The notes beneath the pieces were generated by a model. The model had not been told where the DNA came from and searched no databases. It worked only from the letters and a program-made list of their open reading frames with translations. From the IMG/VR virus record IMGVR_UViG_3300020595_000009, positions 62,001 through 126,000 of that record: a DNA stretch of 64,000 nt; one strand, 5' to 3'. The translations under genes and the position numbers were made by a program. The DNA comes from a virus. This document shows, one piece after another, positions 47,491-56,459 of the stretch. Position 1 is the first letter of the stretch. Each line of letters starts with the position of its first letter.

Positions 47491-48289
47491 TTTGTTCTAT
47501 CTCTTTGGTCGCAAGCATTTTCCTTACGCTCTCTGGATCGTCTAGTGTATAAGGCGATGATCCTTTAAATTGTAACCTTCCCTGTACACGAATTCCCGCA
47601 CCAACGACACTTGTTCCATCTTTTCTTGTTTTCGATCCAGATCTTCCAGGTCGAAGCTCAATATTGATATCACCTTCTAGTTTTGGAACTGGCAAATTTG
47701 CTGGATTTTCACCAAGGTAGAAAAGGCCAGATCCGCCAATTTGGATATAGTCAATTCCTTTTTTCTTATAGTGGTTGGTGATGAACCTTGTTGTTCTCTT
47801 GATCTTTACGTTCAAAGGCTTAAGCAAACCAAGAGCCACTGCTTCAACCCATTTATCTTTTTCTATTGTTGCCGGGAGCTTGCTAACGCCGACAAACTCT
47901 AAAAACTTATCTAGATCCGGAATGATTGGTGTTAAAGATTCCTCCATGATGTCGATTGTATCTTCTTCAACAGATTTGCAAACAATATCAAAGTACTTTC
48001 CGCCCTCTGTCCGATCGGGATAATAACGCAGTGATGTTCCGCCCATCTGCGCATCTTTATCAAGTTTTACTTCAATTTTGTAGATCTGATCTCCTATCTT
48101 GATGTCCGCATCGGCAGCAGCAGCAGATGCCCCTGCTCCTGATGTGATATCTCCCGAAGCGCCTACCGCATTCAAAGCTGCAATGACTTCATTCTCGTAC
48201 TCAAAGCCTCTTTGGTTTGAAGACTCTTCGATTGTGCCTTCGTTGATAAAGCCTCTCCAGTTTTCCATTATAAGTTTATGGTGCTTCAT
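47462..48289 (-). CDS. PD-(D/E)XK-like protein with MENWR leader
   Basis: 275 residues. Leader MKHHKLIMENWRGFINE is typical of virion-associated proteins in marine T4-like phages. GFEYENEVIAAL, DADIKIG and YKIEVKLDKDAQMG give an E..D..E-x-K pattern of a restriction-endonuclease-like fold. The C-terminal part (KKGIDYIQIGGSGLFYLGEN) resembles that of the protein at 54062. Possibly an injected nuclease or a virion component. Confidence 0.65.
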   Translation of the reverse strand: MKHHKLIMENWRGFINEGTIEESSNQRGFEYENEVIAALNAVGASGDITSGAGASAAAADADIKIGDQIYKIEVKLDKDAQMGGTSLRYYPDRTEGGKYFDIVCKSVEEDTIDIMEESLTPIIPDLDKFLEFVGVSKLPATIEKDKWVEAVALGLLKPLNVKIKRTTRFITNHYKKKGIDYIQIGGSGLFYLGENPANLPVPKLEGDINIELRPGRSGSKTRKDGTSVVGAGIRVQGRLQFKGSSPYTLDDPESVRKMLATKEIEQNDQDNNQEQ

Positions 48290-48363
48290 ACTGTAAATAG
48301 TTCCTTTTGCTTGTTTATTCGGGTCTGCGAAACGATTAGTGAATTTGGCTGCTCGCCGGCCTC

Positions 48364-48399
48364 ATAAGTTAGACGATCGAGGCGAGGATCTTATCCACA
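48364..48399 (-). promoter_or_regulatory. Bipartite ECF-type promoter element, copy 15
   Basis: GGATAAGATCC, 10 nt, CGTCTAACTTAT, 75 nt before the 275-residue gene. A weak hairpin AACGC/GCGTT plus T-run lies directly upstream. Confidence 0.75.
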
Positions 48400-48441
48400 T
48401 AAAAATGAAAAAACGCCGGGGGGAGTGCGTTTTGTTTCAAA

Positions 48442-49035
48442 CTAGCTACCACCAAATCCAGGGGGTGCTGATTTTGAGCGGGTTTGTTTTGGCTTTTTGT
48501 TATAAGGTGCGCCAGCGGGTTGTGGCCCAGTCGTAAGATACTTATTTCGTTTCTTTACATAGCCTTTCTGTATTTTCTTTTGATAGGCTTCTAGCTCTTG
48601 TAGCACTAGTTTCCTTATCAAGATCTTAATAGCCGGCTCTTTTTTGCTTTCCCTCAAGAACATTGTTGGCAACTCAATTTTTGCTTTCTTGTCCTTTATT
48701 GCTTTGTGTTCATGAGGATCATCATCATAGTGCCTTATAACGTTCAAGTCAAGAAGAGTTTTCACTTTATCTTCGCCGTTAGTAAAATAAACGTCCTCAA
48801 TACTTAGATCGTAGGCAATCTCAAACAAATCTTCATTATCACGACCAAAGGCTGGTTTTGGACCGTATCGTGAAGTTACAATAACAACCTTATTACCAGC
48901 ATTGCGCTCTTTTTTGATAAGGTCTGCTGTTATTGGGTCTAAACCTACCGGAACATCCATTCCTTCTTCTTCATCCCATTCATTTTTTAGGATTGTGCTA
49001 TCAAAGTCAAAGCTTACAGTCGGTTGGTCTTTCAT
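48442..49035 (-). CDS. HAD-like phosphatase
   Basis: 197 residues. SFDFDSTILKNEW is the HAD DxD motif; VVIVTSRYG the second Thr/Ser motif; HYDDDPHEH the acidic motif IV. Compact C0/C2-type, as in phage polynucleotide phosphatases and 5'-nucleotidases. The basic tail (KGYVKKRNKY..PKQTRSKS) may bind nucleic acid. Confidence 0.7.
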   Translation of the reverse strand: MKDQPTVSFDFDSTILKNEWDEEEGMDVPVGLDPITADLIKKERNAGNKVVIVTSRYGPKPAFGRDNEDLFEIAYDLSIEDVYFTNGEDKVKTLLDLNVIRHYDDDPHEHKAIKDKKAKIELPTMFLRESKKEPAIKILIRKLVLQELEAYQKKIQKGYVKKRNKYLTTGPQPAGAPYNKKPKQTRSKSAPPGFGGS

Positions 49036-49046
49036 TTTGCTTTCCT

Positions 49047-49688
49047 TTAGTAAGTTCGGATTGGTTTGAGTGTTTCTCTTTTAAAGTCTAGCTCGATCAA
49101 ACCTTGGATCTTTGGATGAGAACAGCCTCCGTCAGAAGACCTTCCGAACGCTGCCCCTTTTATTTGTTGCATTTTCTTTACAGGAGAAGCGCCAGGGGTG
49201 AATTTGATTTTGATTAGGGTCTTCTCCCTTGCTACTCCTTTTTGTAGCTTGAAGTCCTGCCCTGGGATGATAGAAACAACTGTTACATCCTTGATCGAAC
49301 GAAGGTCATTGACAATCTCTGACTTGTTTCTGTTTCGATCTGTAACCATTCTTACCACAACTTCGTAAATATATCCTTTTGTTGAGCCTTTTGCTTCTTG
49401 GATTGCTTTTTGTGAAGGGTTTTCTGTGATTTCAACAACCAAATCACCGTGACCTTTGATGGTTCGGTGAAATTCTTCTTTAGGGATAAACAGTTGATCG
49501 CCTTCATTGAGCGCAACAGGAAGCTCATCGTCGTACTGGAACTTCCAACCATTTGCCTCAATAACCTCAACCAAGCGACTTTCTTTATCACGGTGCCATT
49601 CTAGATCGTTTTTATCGATAGTGGCATGCTCGAAAAGTCGAATGCGCTTATTTTCAGAAATTATCTTATCTTTATAGGGCTTGCTCAT
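49047..49688 (-). CDS. Cupin-like domain plus unknown C-terminal domain
   Basis: 213 residues. Residues 25-95 (LEWHRDKESRLVEVIEANGW..ALNEGDQLFIPKEEFHRTI) follow a cupin plan with His residues. The second half (EVVVRMVTDRNRNKSEIVND) has a ferredoxin-like look. Function unknown. Confidence 0.6.
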   Translation of the reverse strand: MSKPYKDKIISENKRIRLFEHATIDKNDLEWHRDKESRLVEVIEANGWKFQYDDELPVALNEGDQLFIPKEEFHRTIKGHGDLVVEITENPSQKAIQEAKGSTKGYIYEVVVRMVTDRNRNKSEIVNDLRSIKDVTVVSIIPGQDFKLQKGVAREKTLIKIKFTPGASPVKKMQQIKGAAFGRSSDGGCSHPKIQGLIELDFKRETLKPIRTY

Positions 49689-49707
49689 TTTAGTTTCCTT
49701 TTATTTC

Positions 49708-50796
49708 TTACCAGTATGTTCCCGAAACGTTTTTGCCAAAGTGCCTATGACTCCGGCACGACCAATATCCCGGAGATGTTTTGTCTTTCTTCTCAGCACA
49801 TTTATGTCTAGCAGCAAAAGACTTTCTAGCTTCTGGGTCATTCCAGTTAGATTTCATATCAGGAGAACCGTATGATACTTTCTTGACGTTTCCTGTTTTT
49901 GGATTCCTTACATAAACATAGTATTTTTTTGAGCCGCCTTTCTTTGGCTTCCCTAATTCTACTTCCTTGCCTTTATAATCGGCTTCGTCTAACTCTTGTT
50001 CTTCGAGCATCGGTATACCAAGCGGGACTTCTTGCCCTTCGTATACACCAACGTCACCTAAATCACTCTCCAGAATGTCCTTCTCTTCCTCTGTGAGGGC
50101 TTCATACAGTCCAAGGGAGTATAGGTTGCGGGCTTCTTTCATAAGGCTCATAAAGCCCTCTGAGAGCGGTCTATAGACAACCTCTGTTAGGGGTATTTTG
50201 TTATCTATGTGGTATTGCAATCCTTCTGAGATGTTTGTTGACTCAAGAAGTTGCATTACCTCTAATAAGATTTGTTCTTCTATGTTTTCCATTGATTCAT
50301 TCTTCTTCTTTGCCTTCTTTCCCCAGTTCCCTTTGTCCTTACATGCAGCCTTTGTGGGGCGGCAAGCAGGGTATTTAGATCTTTTCTCACCTTCTTGGCG
50401 ACCGCAACTCTTATAACCTGTGATCTTACCGTCTTTCCTGATCGGGGCATTACAGTCAACCCAACCGCCTTTTTTGCCTGGGGCACCCTTTCGGCCAAAC
50501 CAATCTCGAAGTGAAGTTTCTGATGAAGGCTTTTTGGTTAGTTTTCTTTTCTTTTCGTCAAGCGGTTCATCTTCTTCTTCGGCCAAGATCTCTAAAAGTT
50601 CTTCTTCGGAAAGCTCTGCTAACTCTTCTTCTTTGAGGCCTTTCCAGATCTTCCCCTTGCGGCATCTTACAACAGCACCGGAAGCATAAGCAGAAGGCCA
50701 AACATCGTATTTACGCTTTGCGATACGAGTGCAGCGGTCTTCTTTCTTTTCTTCTATGATTTCCTCAATAAGAGAAATAAGATCTTGTTCAGTCAT
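49708..50796 (-). CDS. DUF5872-like virion-associated protein
   Basis: 362 residues. Leader MTEQDLISLIEEIIEEKK is tag-like. Residues 20-170 (RCTRIAKRKYDVWPSAYASG, GWVDCNAPIRKDG and YPACRPTKAACKDKG) match the DUF5872 Cys/Trp pattern. The C-terminus (YYVYVRNPKTGNVKKVSYGS and RKSFAARHKCAEKKDKTSPG) is a module seen repeatedly in marine phages. Function unknown. Confidence 0.65.
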   Translation of the reverse strand: MTEQDLISLIEEIIEEKKEDRCTRIAKRKYDVWPSAYASGAVVRCRKGKIWKGLKEEELAELSEEELLEILAEEEDEPLDEKKRKLTKKPSSETSLRDWFGRKGAPGKKGGWVDCNAPIRKDGKITGYKSCGRQEGEKRSKYPACRPTKAACKDKGNWGKKAKKKNESMENIEEQILLEVMQLLESTNISEGLQYHIDNKIPLTEVVYRPLSEGFMSLMKEARNLYSLGLYEALTEEEKDILESDLGDVGVYEGQEVPLGIPMLEEQELDEADYKGKEVELGKPKKGGSKKYYVYVRNPKTGNVKKVSYGSPDMKSNWNDPEARKSFAARHKCAEKKDKTSPGYWSCRSHRHFGKNVSGTYW

Positions 50797-50799
50797 TTA

Positions 50800-52503
50800 T
50801 TATTTATCCTTTAGTTCGCCCGTTTTCTTTTCAATGTTATCAGCATTTTTTTGAGCTGCGGACGCTTTTGCATCGTCTTCCAAACCACCAGCAAAATAGC
50901 CTTGAATGTTAGTTGTTAGAGCTTTGAGGTTATTGAAGATGTCAAATATGTTTTCATTCAACACTTCTGATACTTGTTTAAGAACTTCTGAAATTTTTGT
51001 TGATCCTATTTCTATAGAACCAATACCAACCTGGGATTGCCCTCCTGATAAGACGCCTTGGGTGGTTGGCTGGCTCAGGCCAACAATGTTCTGAATCATT
51101 TTTTCACTTAATTTAAACTGTTTATTGCTGCTATAGCCATAAGAAACTTGCAAGCACTTTTTCTTAAGCTCATCATTTGCTTTTTGATAAAAATCTTGTG
51201 ATCTCTTTACTTGAATCTTTTTATCGCCACTAAAGTATTCTTTGCTTATTTTCGCTCTTTCTTCCTCTGATCTGCCTGTAGAAGTTTTAAGGTCTGCTAT
51301 TATTGCATTGTTAACATCATTGGCCAAGGGTGCTAACCCCAGAGTGACCGACTCACCGTCTGTTTCTGTGTTGATTTGCAAAAAGGATAGTCTATTGGAC
51401 GATTTAAATTTGTTTTTTCCTCTTACTTTGTTTGTATTGTATAGATCATCATTGTTGGCAAAATCGATTTTACGCAAGGCCTCTTCTATCTCTTGATCTG
51501 TAAGGCCTAAAGAAGATGAAGCTTGTTCTTTAAACTTTTCAACAAACATTTTGTTAACTTCTTCTGCTGAAGGAAATTGTTTTTTCTTTGACAAGCTTAG
51601 AGCGCTGATGTCTTTTCCGCCTGTTTTTATAAACGAAGCAGGAAGTAGCATGCAGTCGCTAGAGTCTTTTTGCCCAGAATTGCCAAAAATGTTATATAAG
51701 TTTTCTAGAGTAAAATTAAATGAATAGAACCTCAAACTGCCTTCTTGTATGCCGGCTGGACCACTTAAATTCTTAGTGACACAAATATATCTCATCTTAC
51801 CATCTTTAAGAAGATCATTCACAAGGTCCCTATAGGATCCAGCCACTTCTAGGCTGCCTTCTTTATAAAGCTTGAGAGACACCGGCTCTCCTTGTCCTGT
51901 TCTAAAATCAGCAATTGTACCGGCGCCAGTTGCAATCTGTGAGCCACCAAGCAAAACAGCTAAGAAAGATTCAAAAGTAAAACCAGCCGCCGAAGCGTTA
52001 AAACTTGTTATAACCTGAGTCAAAGTTTTAAAGAAGGTCAAATAAGAAATAGCTTCTGCGATTGCTTTTGAGGATGATTGAGCGCCGGCTAGTTTATTTT
52101 TAACAGAGTCGCCCATTTTATAGAAGTTAGATAGTGACGCCACCTTGGCTTCTAGTGTTGCCCCATCAATGTTTTTTAAGAACTGCTCTAGTTGCTGGCG
52201 CTGCTGAGAAGGTACTTCTTTCCCTTCCTCTGTCGTGACCATGGAAGACCAGCCAATTTCTGATATGGGAATGTCTGGAAGATCTGAGAAGGTTAATGAT
52301 CTCCTCTCTTCAGATAGAACGGAGCGACCCTCTATAACTCTTGGTGTTGATAAGTCTATTTTTGACATTTCGTTGATAAGAATGTCAAATTTGTTTATTT
52401 CTTTTTCTAAATTTTCAAACAAAAGAGAAGTATCAACAACTTCTTCTTTGTCTTTGTCATTGGAAACAAAAGTACGCCATTTCTCATTGAAATTTTCACT
52501 CAT
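50800..52503 (-). CDS. Large virion-associated protein, possibly nuclease-like
   Basis: 567 residues. N-terminus NEKWRTFVSND is related to the MENWR leader. The centre (AAGFTFESFLAVLLGGSQIA, TIADFRTGQ, VSLKLYKEGSLEVAGSYRD) has an E..D..K pattern that could be an endonuclease-like fold; I recall similar proteins of unknown function in cyanophages. Coiled-coil C-terminus. Late-type promoter motif upstream. Confidence 0.55.
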   Translation of the reverse strand: MSENFNEKWRTFVSNDKDKEEVVDTSLLFENLEKEINKFDILINEMSKIDLSTPRVIEGRSVLSEERRSLTFSDLPDIPISEIGWSSMVTTEEGKEVPSQQRQQLEQFLKNIDGATLEAKVASLSNFYKMGDSVKNKLAGAQSSSKAIAEAISYLTFFKTLTQVITSFNASAAGFTFESFLAVLLGGSQIATGAGTIADFRTGQGEPVSLKLYKEGSLEVAGSYRDLVNDLLKDGKMRYICVTKNLSGPAGIQEGSLRFYSFNFTLENLYNIFGNSGQKDSSDCMLLPASFIKTGGKDISALSLSKKKQFPSAEEVNKMFVEKFKEQASSSLGLTDQEIEEALRKIDFANNDDLYNTNKVRGKNKFKSSNRLSFLQINTETDGESVTLGLAPLANDVNNAIIADLKTSTGRSEEERAKISKEYFSGDKKIQVKRSQDFYQKANDELKKKCLQVSYGYSSNKQFKLSEKMIQNIVGLSQPTTQGVLSGGQSQVGIGSIEIGSTKISEVLKQVSEVLNENIFDIFNNLKALTTNIQGYFAGGLEDDAKASAAQKNADNIEKKTGELKDK

Positions 52504-52529
52504 TTATTTTACCTTTTTTTACGATCTAA

Positions 52530-52539
52530 CATAAATAGT
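52530..52539 (-). promoter_or_regulatory. Late-type promoter motif
   Basis: ACTATTTATG on the minus strand, 27 nt before the 567-residue protein gene. Confidence 0.45.
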
Positions 52540-52564
52540 CATGCATGAACAAAAAAACAATAAA

Positions 52565-52588
52565 AAAAGCAGTCGTTTGACTGCTTTT
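52565..52588 (-). terminator. Rho-independent terminator of hsp20
   Basis: AAAAGCAGTC/GACTGCTTTT, 4-nt loop, then TTTATTGTTTTTTTG on the minus strand. Confidence 0.85.
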
Positions 52589-52606
52589 CTCTTAGACTCA
52601 GCCTTT

Positions 52607-53005
52607 TTAGCTGACTGGGATTTGTTTTGTTGTAATCTGAACTTCTGGCTCCTTTACAACAACACGTAGAATTCCATCTTCATAGGATGCTTGGATGTGG
52701 CTTTCAGAAGTGCCTTCGGTCGTTCTAAAAGTTGTGTCGAAATCCTCAAACCCAAAGCCTAGTTCTGACTTGCAAGAGATAGCTAGGATGTTTCCGTCAA
52801 GAGAAACATTGATGTCCTCTCGTTTTGCACCTGGAAGTGGAACCACGATTGTGCACTGCCCTTCCTCTCTTTGAATCCGATAAGCATTGTTTTCAGTATT
52901 CGCAGATAATTGTGCACGCATGTGTGCCGGTCGTCTGGCTGACCAGTTATTTCCAAATAATGAATCAAGTAGTCGGTCGTGCCTTGTGTATGCTGTTCTT
53001 AACAT
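52607..53005 (-). CDS. Small heat-shock protein Hsp20
   Basis: 132 residues. Alpha-crystallin domain: CTIVVPLPGAKREDINVSLD then ESHIQASYEDGILRVVVKEP; the Val-x-Pro C-terminal anchor appears as QIPVS. Holdase of the phage folding set, upstream of the late-type promoter cluster. Ribosome site AAAGGAGAAAAA. Confidence 0.9.
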   Translation of the reverse strand: MLRTAYTRHDRLLDSLFGNNWSARRPAHMRAQLSANTENNAYRIQREEGQCTIVVPLPGAKREDINVSLDGNILAISCKSELGFGFEDFDTTFRTTEGTSESHIQASYEDGILRVVVKEPEVQITTKQIPVS

Positions 53006-53090
53006 TTTTTTCTCCTTTAATTTTGTTTAAGATGTTAATTGGGTATAAATATATGCACTTTTATAATGGTGTCAAATATTTATTACCATT

Positions 53091-53372
53091 CTACCCCTTG
53101 AGTAGTTGTTTGTTTGACTCAAAGATCTTTTGTTCAACGAGTGCTGGATCTCCAACTACATTGATGGGAGTGTGGCCATTTATGTGAATTGTTGAAAAGC
53201 GATGCATCTGTGATACATCATCCGGCCAAGCTTCTTTAGATTCGTTCAGATTTCTTTTTAGGAGCACATTCTCCATTACGTAAGAAACTGATTCAGGATT
53301 GACGTATACTTCACTCAGGCTGAAGTTCTTGCCCACCTTCTCCACTCTCGTTAGTTTCACTAAGTTGCTCAT
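53091..53372 (-). CDS. Hypothetical protein
   Basis: 93 residues. VYVNPESVSYVMENVL..IHINGHTPINVVGDPALVEQ resembles a small beta-sandwich like FlbD. Overlaps the coiled-coil gene by 62 nt in another frame. Confidence 0.6.
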   Translation of the reverse strand: MSNLVKLTRVEKVGKNFSLSEVYVNPESVSYVMENVLLKRNLNESKEAWPDDVSQMHRFSTIHINGHTPINVVGDPALVEQKIFESNKQLLKG

Positions 53373-53661
53373 TTGTTTCCTCTGTTTGTTTTTGTAATAC
53401 CTGCTGCGCTACAACCATTTCATAACCTTCTAACATTGCTCCAATGTCAGCCAAAGTTGAGTCAAAATGCGCCAGCTGGGTTCTTAGTATCTCTATTTGT
53501 TTTAACGAGCCCTTGAGGCTCTCCTCCCCTAGTTTTGTTTCAAGCGTTTGAGAATTGGTAAAAATCTGTTGTAACACAGCTTCGTTCTTTCTCACGTGAA
53601 GTAAAGTCAGTTCTTTAAAGACGTCCTCTAATTCAATAGAGTATTGTAAATTAACTCTCAT
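53311..53661 (-). CDS. Coiled-coil protein
   Basis: 116 residues; long helix from residue 10 to 90, Glu/Ser-rich end. GGGAG ribosome site and a sigma70-like promoter 65 nt upstream. Confidence 0.6.
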   Translation of the reverse strand: MRVNLQYSIELEDVFKELTLLHVRKNEAVLQQIFTNSQTLETKLGEESLKGSLKQIEILRTQLAHFDSTLADIGAMLEGYEMVVAQQVLQKQTEETNEQLSETNESGEGGQELQPE

Positions 53662-53725
53662 TTGTTTGTCTCCCTTAGTTTGCTTTGCGCCAAATGAAAA
53701 ACCACAGCCGCTTGACTATGGTTTC

Positions 53726-53753
53726 ATTATAACACATCAGCTCTTTTTGTCAA
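53726..53753 (-). promoter_or_regulatory. Strong sigma70-like promoter
   Basis: TTGACA (53748-53753), 16 nt, TATAAT (53726-53731) on the minus strand. A short hairpin AACCATAG/CTGTGGTT lies right at the start site. Confidence 0.8.
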
Positions 53754-53756
53754 GCA

Positions 53757-54050
53757 CTATCCGGATAAATCAAAGCCAAATTTTATAAGGATGCCAGTCA
53801 TGCCCGAAGTAATAATCCAAAGAAACTTTGTAATGTTTGCTTTAAACTCTTTTAAATCTTCAAGATCTGACTCTTGCTCTTTGAGGCGAGCATAAAGCCC
53901 TTCATCTGGATTGTAGATTGCTTTTTCAATGTTCGTGACCTTTTCATACATATCCGTTTGAGCAAATCTAATTGACTCAATCGTGTCTGTTAGCCGATCA
54001 ATCTTCCCATCTAACTTAGTTACCGTAACTTCAAACTGTTCCTGTGGCAC
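53757..54050 (-). CDS. Coiled-coil protein with C-terminal membrane helix
   Basis: 97 residues. Long helix (KLDGKIDRLTDTIESIRFAQ to EQESDLEDLKEFKANI), then FLWIITSGMTGILIKFGF. Similar in plan to XhlA/hemolysin-type holin accessory proteins. Confidence 0.65.
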   Translation of the reverse strand: MPQEQFEVTVTKLDGKIDRLTDTIESIRFAQTDMYEKVTNIEKAIYNPDEGLYARLKEQESDLEDLKEFKANITKFLWIITSGMTGILIKFGFDLSG

Positions 54051-54061
54051 AACTTTATCTC

Positions 54062-54862
54062 CTAGATTTCTTTAATAAGTTTATTTGCGTCTTCTTTTTT
54101 TGATATATCCAATCTTGACATTTTGCTTCTGTCCTGATCTAAATCATCAGCACGAAAAGCAATGTTGAAAGTAAAAGAATCGCCGTGGTTTTTGATATGA
54201 AACTTTGCATCCGCTCTGAACACCAATTCACTAAAGTAGGGAATGGCTATATCAAAGCGGTCAGATAATTTATACAAGCCCAAGCCGTTGATCTGGATTA
54301 GATCATCTCCCTTGGTGTTATAATACTTTTGTAGAATGGCTGGGGATAACTCTATTCTGTGTTCCTTGCCTTCTCCAAACCAAGAATTCTGCATTGCCTC
54401 AAGTGTTTTCTTATGCCCCGGTTCCTTGTAAAGCCCAACAACTATTTGATCTCGCTCTCCTCTTTTCTTTAGGATGTTGTTTGATCCTGCGGGAGGTTTA
54501 AGATCTTTTAGGTATGGTTGAAGATACTTTACAAAGAACCGGTCCATATACTTTTTATTTTCTTTACTCTTGTCTTTGTTAAAGTTCGAGTTGTGGATCA
54601 CCCATCGTTCTCTTTCTGTGTCGTAGCCGACTGTTAATTGACCGAACTCTGTATCTAACGTTGTCTTTACTTCAATTCCAATTGGGTCTTGGTGGCCCGG
54701 AACTTCAATCACAATGTCGGACTTTACTCGATCATTCTTTGCTGTCCCGTCCTGAACAAGATACTGTGAAAAGTAAGATTCAATCTTGTTTTCATTTTTG
54801 TATCCTGTTTCGGTGGAACGCTTGTCTTCAGTTAACAGTTTTCGAAAGATGGAATGAAGCAC
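54062..54862 (-). CDS. PD-(D/E)XK-like protein, virion-associated
   Basis: 266 residues. Leader MLHSIFRKLLTEDKR is tag-like. NENKIESYFSQY, SDIVIEVPG and IGIEVKTTLDTEFGQLTVGYD fit E..D..E-x-K of an endonuclease-like fold. The C-terminal domain (KGDDLIQINGLGLYKLSDRF) is shared with the protein at 47462, though overall similarity is low. Confidence 0.65.
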   Translation of the reverse strand: MLHSIFRKLLTEDKRSTETGYKNENKIESYFSQYLVQDGTAKNDRVKSDIVIEVPGHQDPIGIEVKTTLDTEFGQLTVGYDTERERWVIHNSNFNKDKSKENKKYMDRFFVKYLQPYLKDLKPPAGSNNILKKRGERDQIVVGLYKEPGHKKTLEAMQNSWFGEGKEHRIELSPAILQKYYNTKGDDLIQINGLGLYKLSDRFDIAIPYFSELVFRADAKFHIKNHGDSFTFNIAFRADDLDQDRSKMSRLDISKKEDANKLIKEI

Positions 54863-54864
54863 AG

Positions 54865-56451
54865 TTAGCCCTCTACAATAGCATAGTCTGTAGTAATTAG
54901 TGTGCCGGCAACAGAAACTGCGTTCAAGACAGCATTTTTTGTAACCTTGACCGGATCGAGGATGCCTGTTTCATAAGCATCAACAACTCCTTCCTTTGTA
55001 AAGTCCCAAGAACGGCCTTCCTGATGGAGCTGCCTACTGATCAAATCAAAGGACTCTCCAGCATTATCACACATAATCTGTAAAGGAGCTTTTGTTGCTT
55101 CTCTCATAATAGCCACTGCGGTTCTTTGATCCGGATGATCCATCTCCCAGTCATCGTAACCAAGTGATTCACGACTACCCAGACGGCGACCAATACGATA
55201 AAGGGTAGAACCCCCACCAGCAATGATTCCTTCAGCCTGCGCTGCGCTGACTGCTTCTAGGGCATCTTCAATGCGGTGCTTTTTCTCGGTCATTTCTACT
55301 TCTGTTGAAGCACCAACACGAATAATAGCAACGCCAGAAGCAAGGCGAGTAATTCTTTCCTGGATTCTTTCACAAAGAACCATGTCATCGCATAGCGCAA
55401 TTTCGTTTTTAAGGGTGTCAATACGTTCCTGTACATCTTCTAGATCTCCTTTTCCGCCGACAACGACAGTTTGAGCACGACCAATGCTAATAGACTTACA
55501 GAGGCCCAGATCTTTCAAAGCTAGATCTTTCACGAGCACTCCAGCATCAACAGAAGCCAAGGTTGCGCCTGTTGATGCGGCTAAGTCCTTAAGAATGTTC
55601 TTTCTTTCTTCTCCGTATCTTGGTGCTTTTACGGCAACCACTTTCATTGTGCCTCGCTGCGAGTTCATAATAAGCGCAGCAAGAGCCTGTCCGTCAATCT
55701 GATCGGCAACAATAACTAGTGGCCTTCCTTCTCTAGCGACCAACTCAAGCACTGGAAAGATTTGTTCGACTGTATCGATCTTCTCATCAGCAACCAAAAT
55801 CAGGGCATTCTCATAGTTGCAAGTCCCTGCTCTTTCGTTTGTAATGAATGCTGGAGAAACAAACCCAGAGTCAAAACGGAAGCCTTCTAGGATGTCGACA
55901 GTTGTATCAACTGAACGAGCTTCTTCAATTTGGACTGATCCATCGTTTCCAGCCTTATCAATTGCAGTTGCAACAATGTCGCCAATCACACTATCGTTAT
56001 TAGCAGAGATGGTTGCGATGTGCCTTACGTCTTCCAAGCTCTCAACAGGTCGCTTGTTTTCTTCTAACTCATCAACAATCGCTGCGGCCACTTTGTCTAG
56101 ACCACGTTTGATCTCAATGGGCGCTGTTCCAGCAAGAACGTGTCGGCGTGCTTGCTGATAGATTGCGTTTGCTAGAACTGTTGTTGTTGTAGTTCCATCA
56201 CCAGCATTCTGCGCAGTTTTACGAGCAGCCTGTTTTACAATCTGTGCTGCCGAGTTTTGGAATGGATCTTCAAACTCAATAAACTCTGAAATGGTTACAC
56301 CATCTTTCGTAATGATGGGTGGCGCATCCTTCTTGTGAAGAATAACATTTCGTCCTCTCGGACCTAAAGTTGTTTGGACGTTCTCAGCTAAAGTCTGAAC
56401 TGCTTCTGAGATACTATTAGATAGATTTTGTTTGCTTTGATAGTTCTTCAT
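54865..56451 (-). CDS. groEL: Phage-encoded GroEL chaperonin
   Basis: 528 residues. TTLGPRGRNVILHKK, the ATP site TKDGVTI and GDGTTTTTVLA, VKAPRYGEERKNIL in the apical domain and IAGGGSTLYRIGRRL are chaperonin blocks. It lacks the GGM tail of bacterial GroEL. No groES or gp31-like gene is in the window, so it may use a co-chaperonin encoded elsewhere. It would fold phage capsid proteins. Part of the clpP-groEL operon. Confidence 0.95.
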   Translation of the reverse strand: MKNYQSKQNLSNSISEAVQTLAENVQTTLGPRGRNVILHKKDAPPIITKDGVTISEFIEFEDPFQNSAAQIVKQAARKTAQNAGDGTTTTTVLANAIYQQARRHVLAGTAPIEIKRGLDKVAAAIVDELEENKRPVESLEDVRHIATISANNDSVIGDIVATAIDKAGNDGSVQIEEARSVDTTVDILEGFRFDSGFVSPAFITNERAGTCNYENALILVADEKIDTVEQIFPVLELVAREGRPLVIVADQIDGQALAALIMNSQRGTMKVVAVKAPRYGEERKNILKDLAASTGATLASVDAGVLVKDLALKDLGLCKSISIGRAQTVVVGGKGDLEDVQERIDTLKNEIALCDDMVLCERIQERITRLASGVAIIRVGASTEVEMTEKKHRIEDALEAVSAAQAEGIIAGGGSTLYRIGRRLGSRESLGYDDWEMDHPDQRTAVAIMREATKAPLQIMCDNAGESFDLISRQLHQEGRSWDFTKEGVVDAYETGILDPVKVTKNAVLNAVSVAGTLITTDYAIVEG

Positions 56452-56459
56452 AATACTCC

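Noticed and set aside
48293-48301. Late-type motif as promoter of the 275-residue protein
   Set aside because: It lies 4 nt from the ATG, too close; the bipartite element at 48364 is the better promoter.
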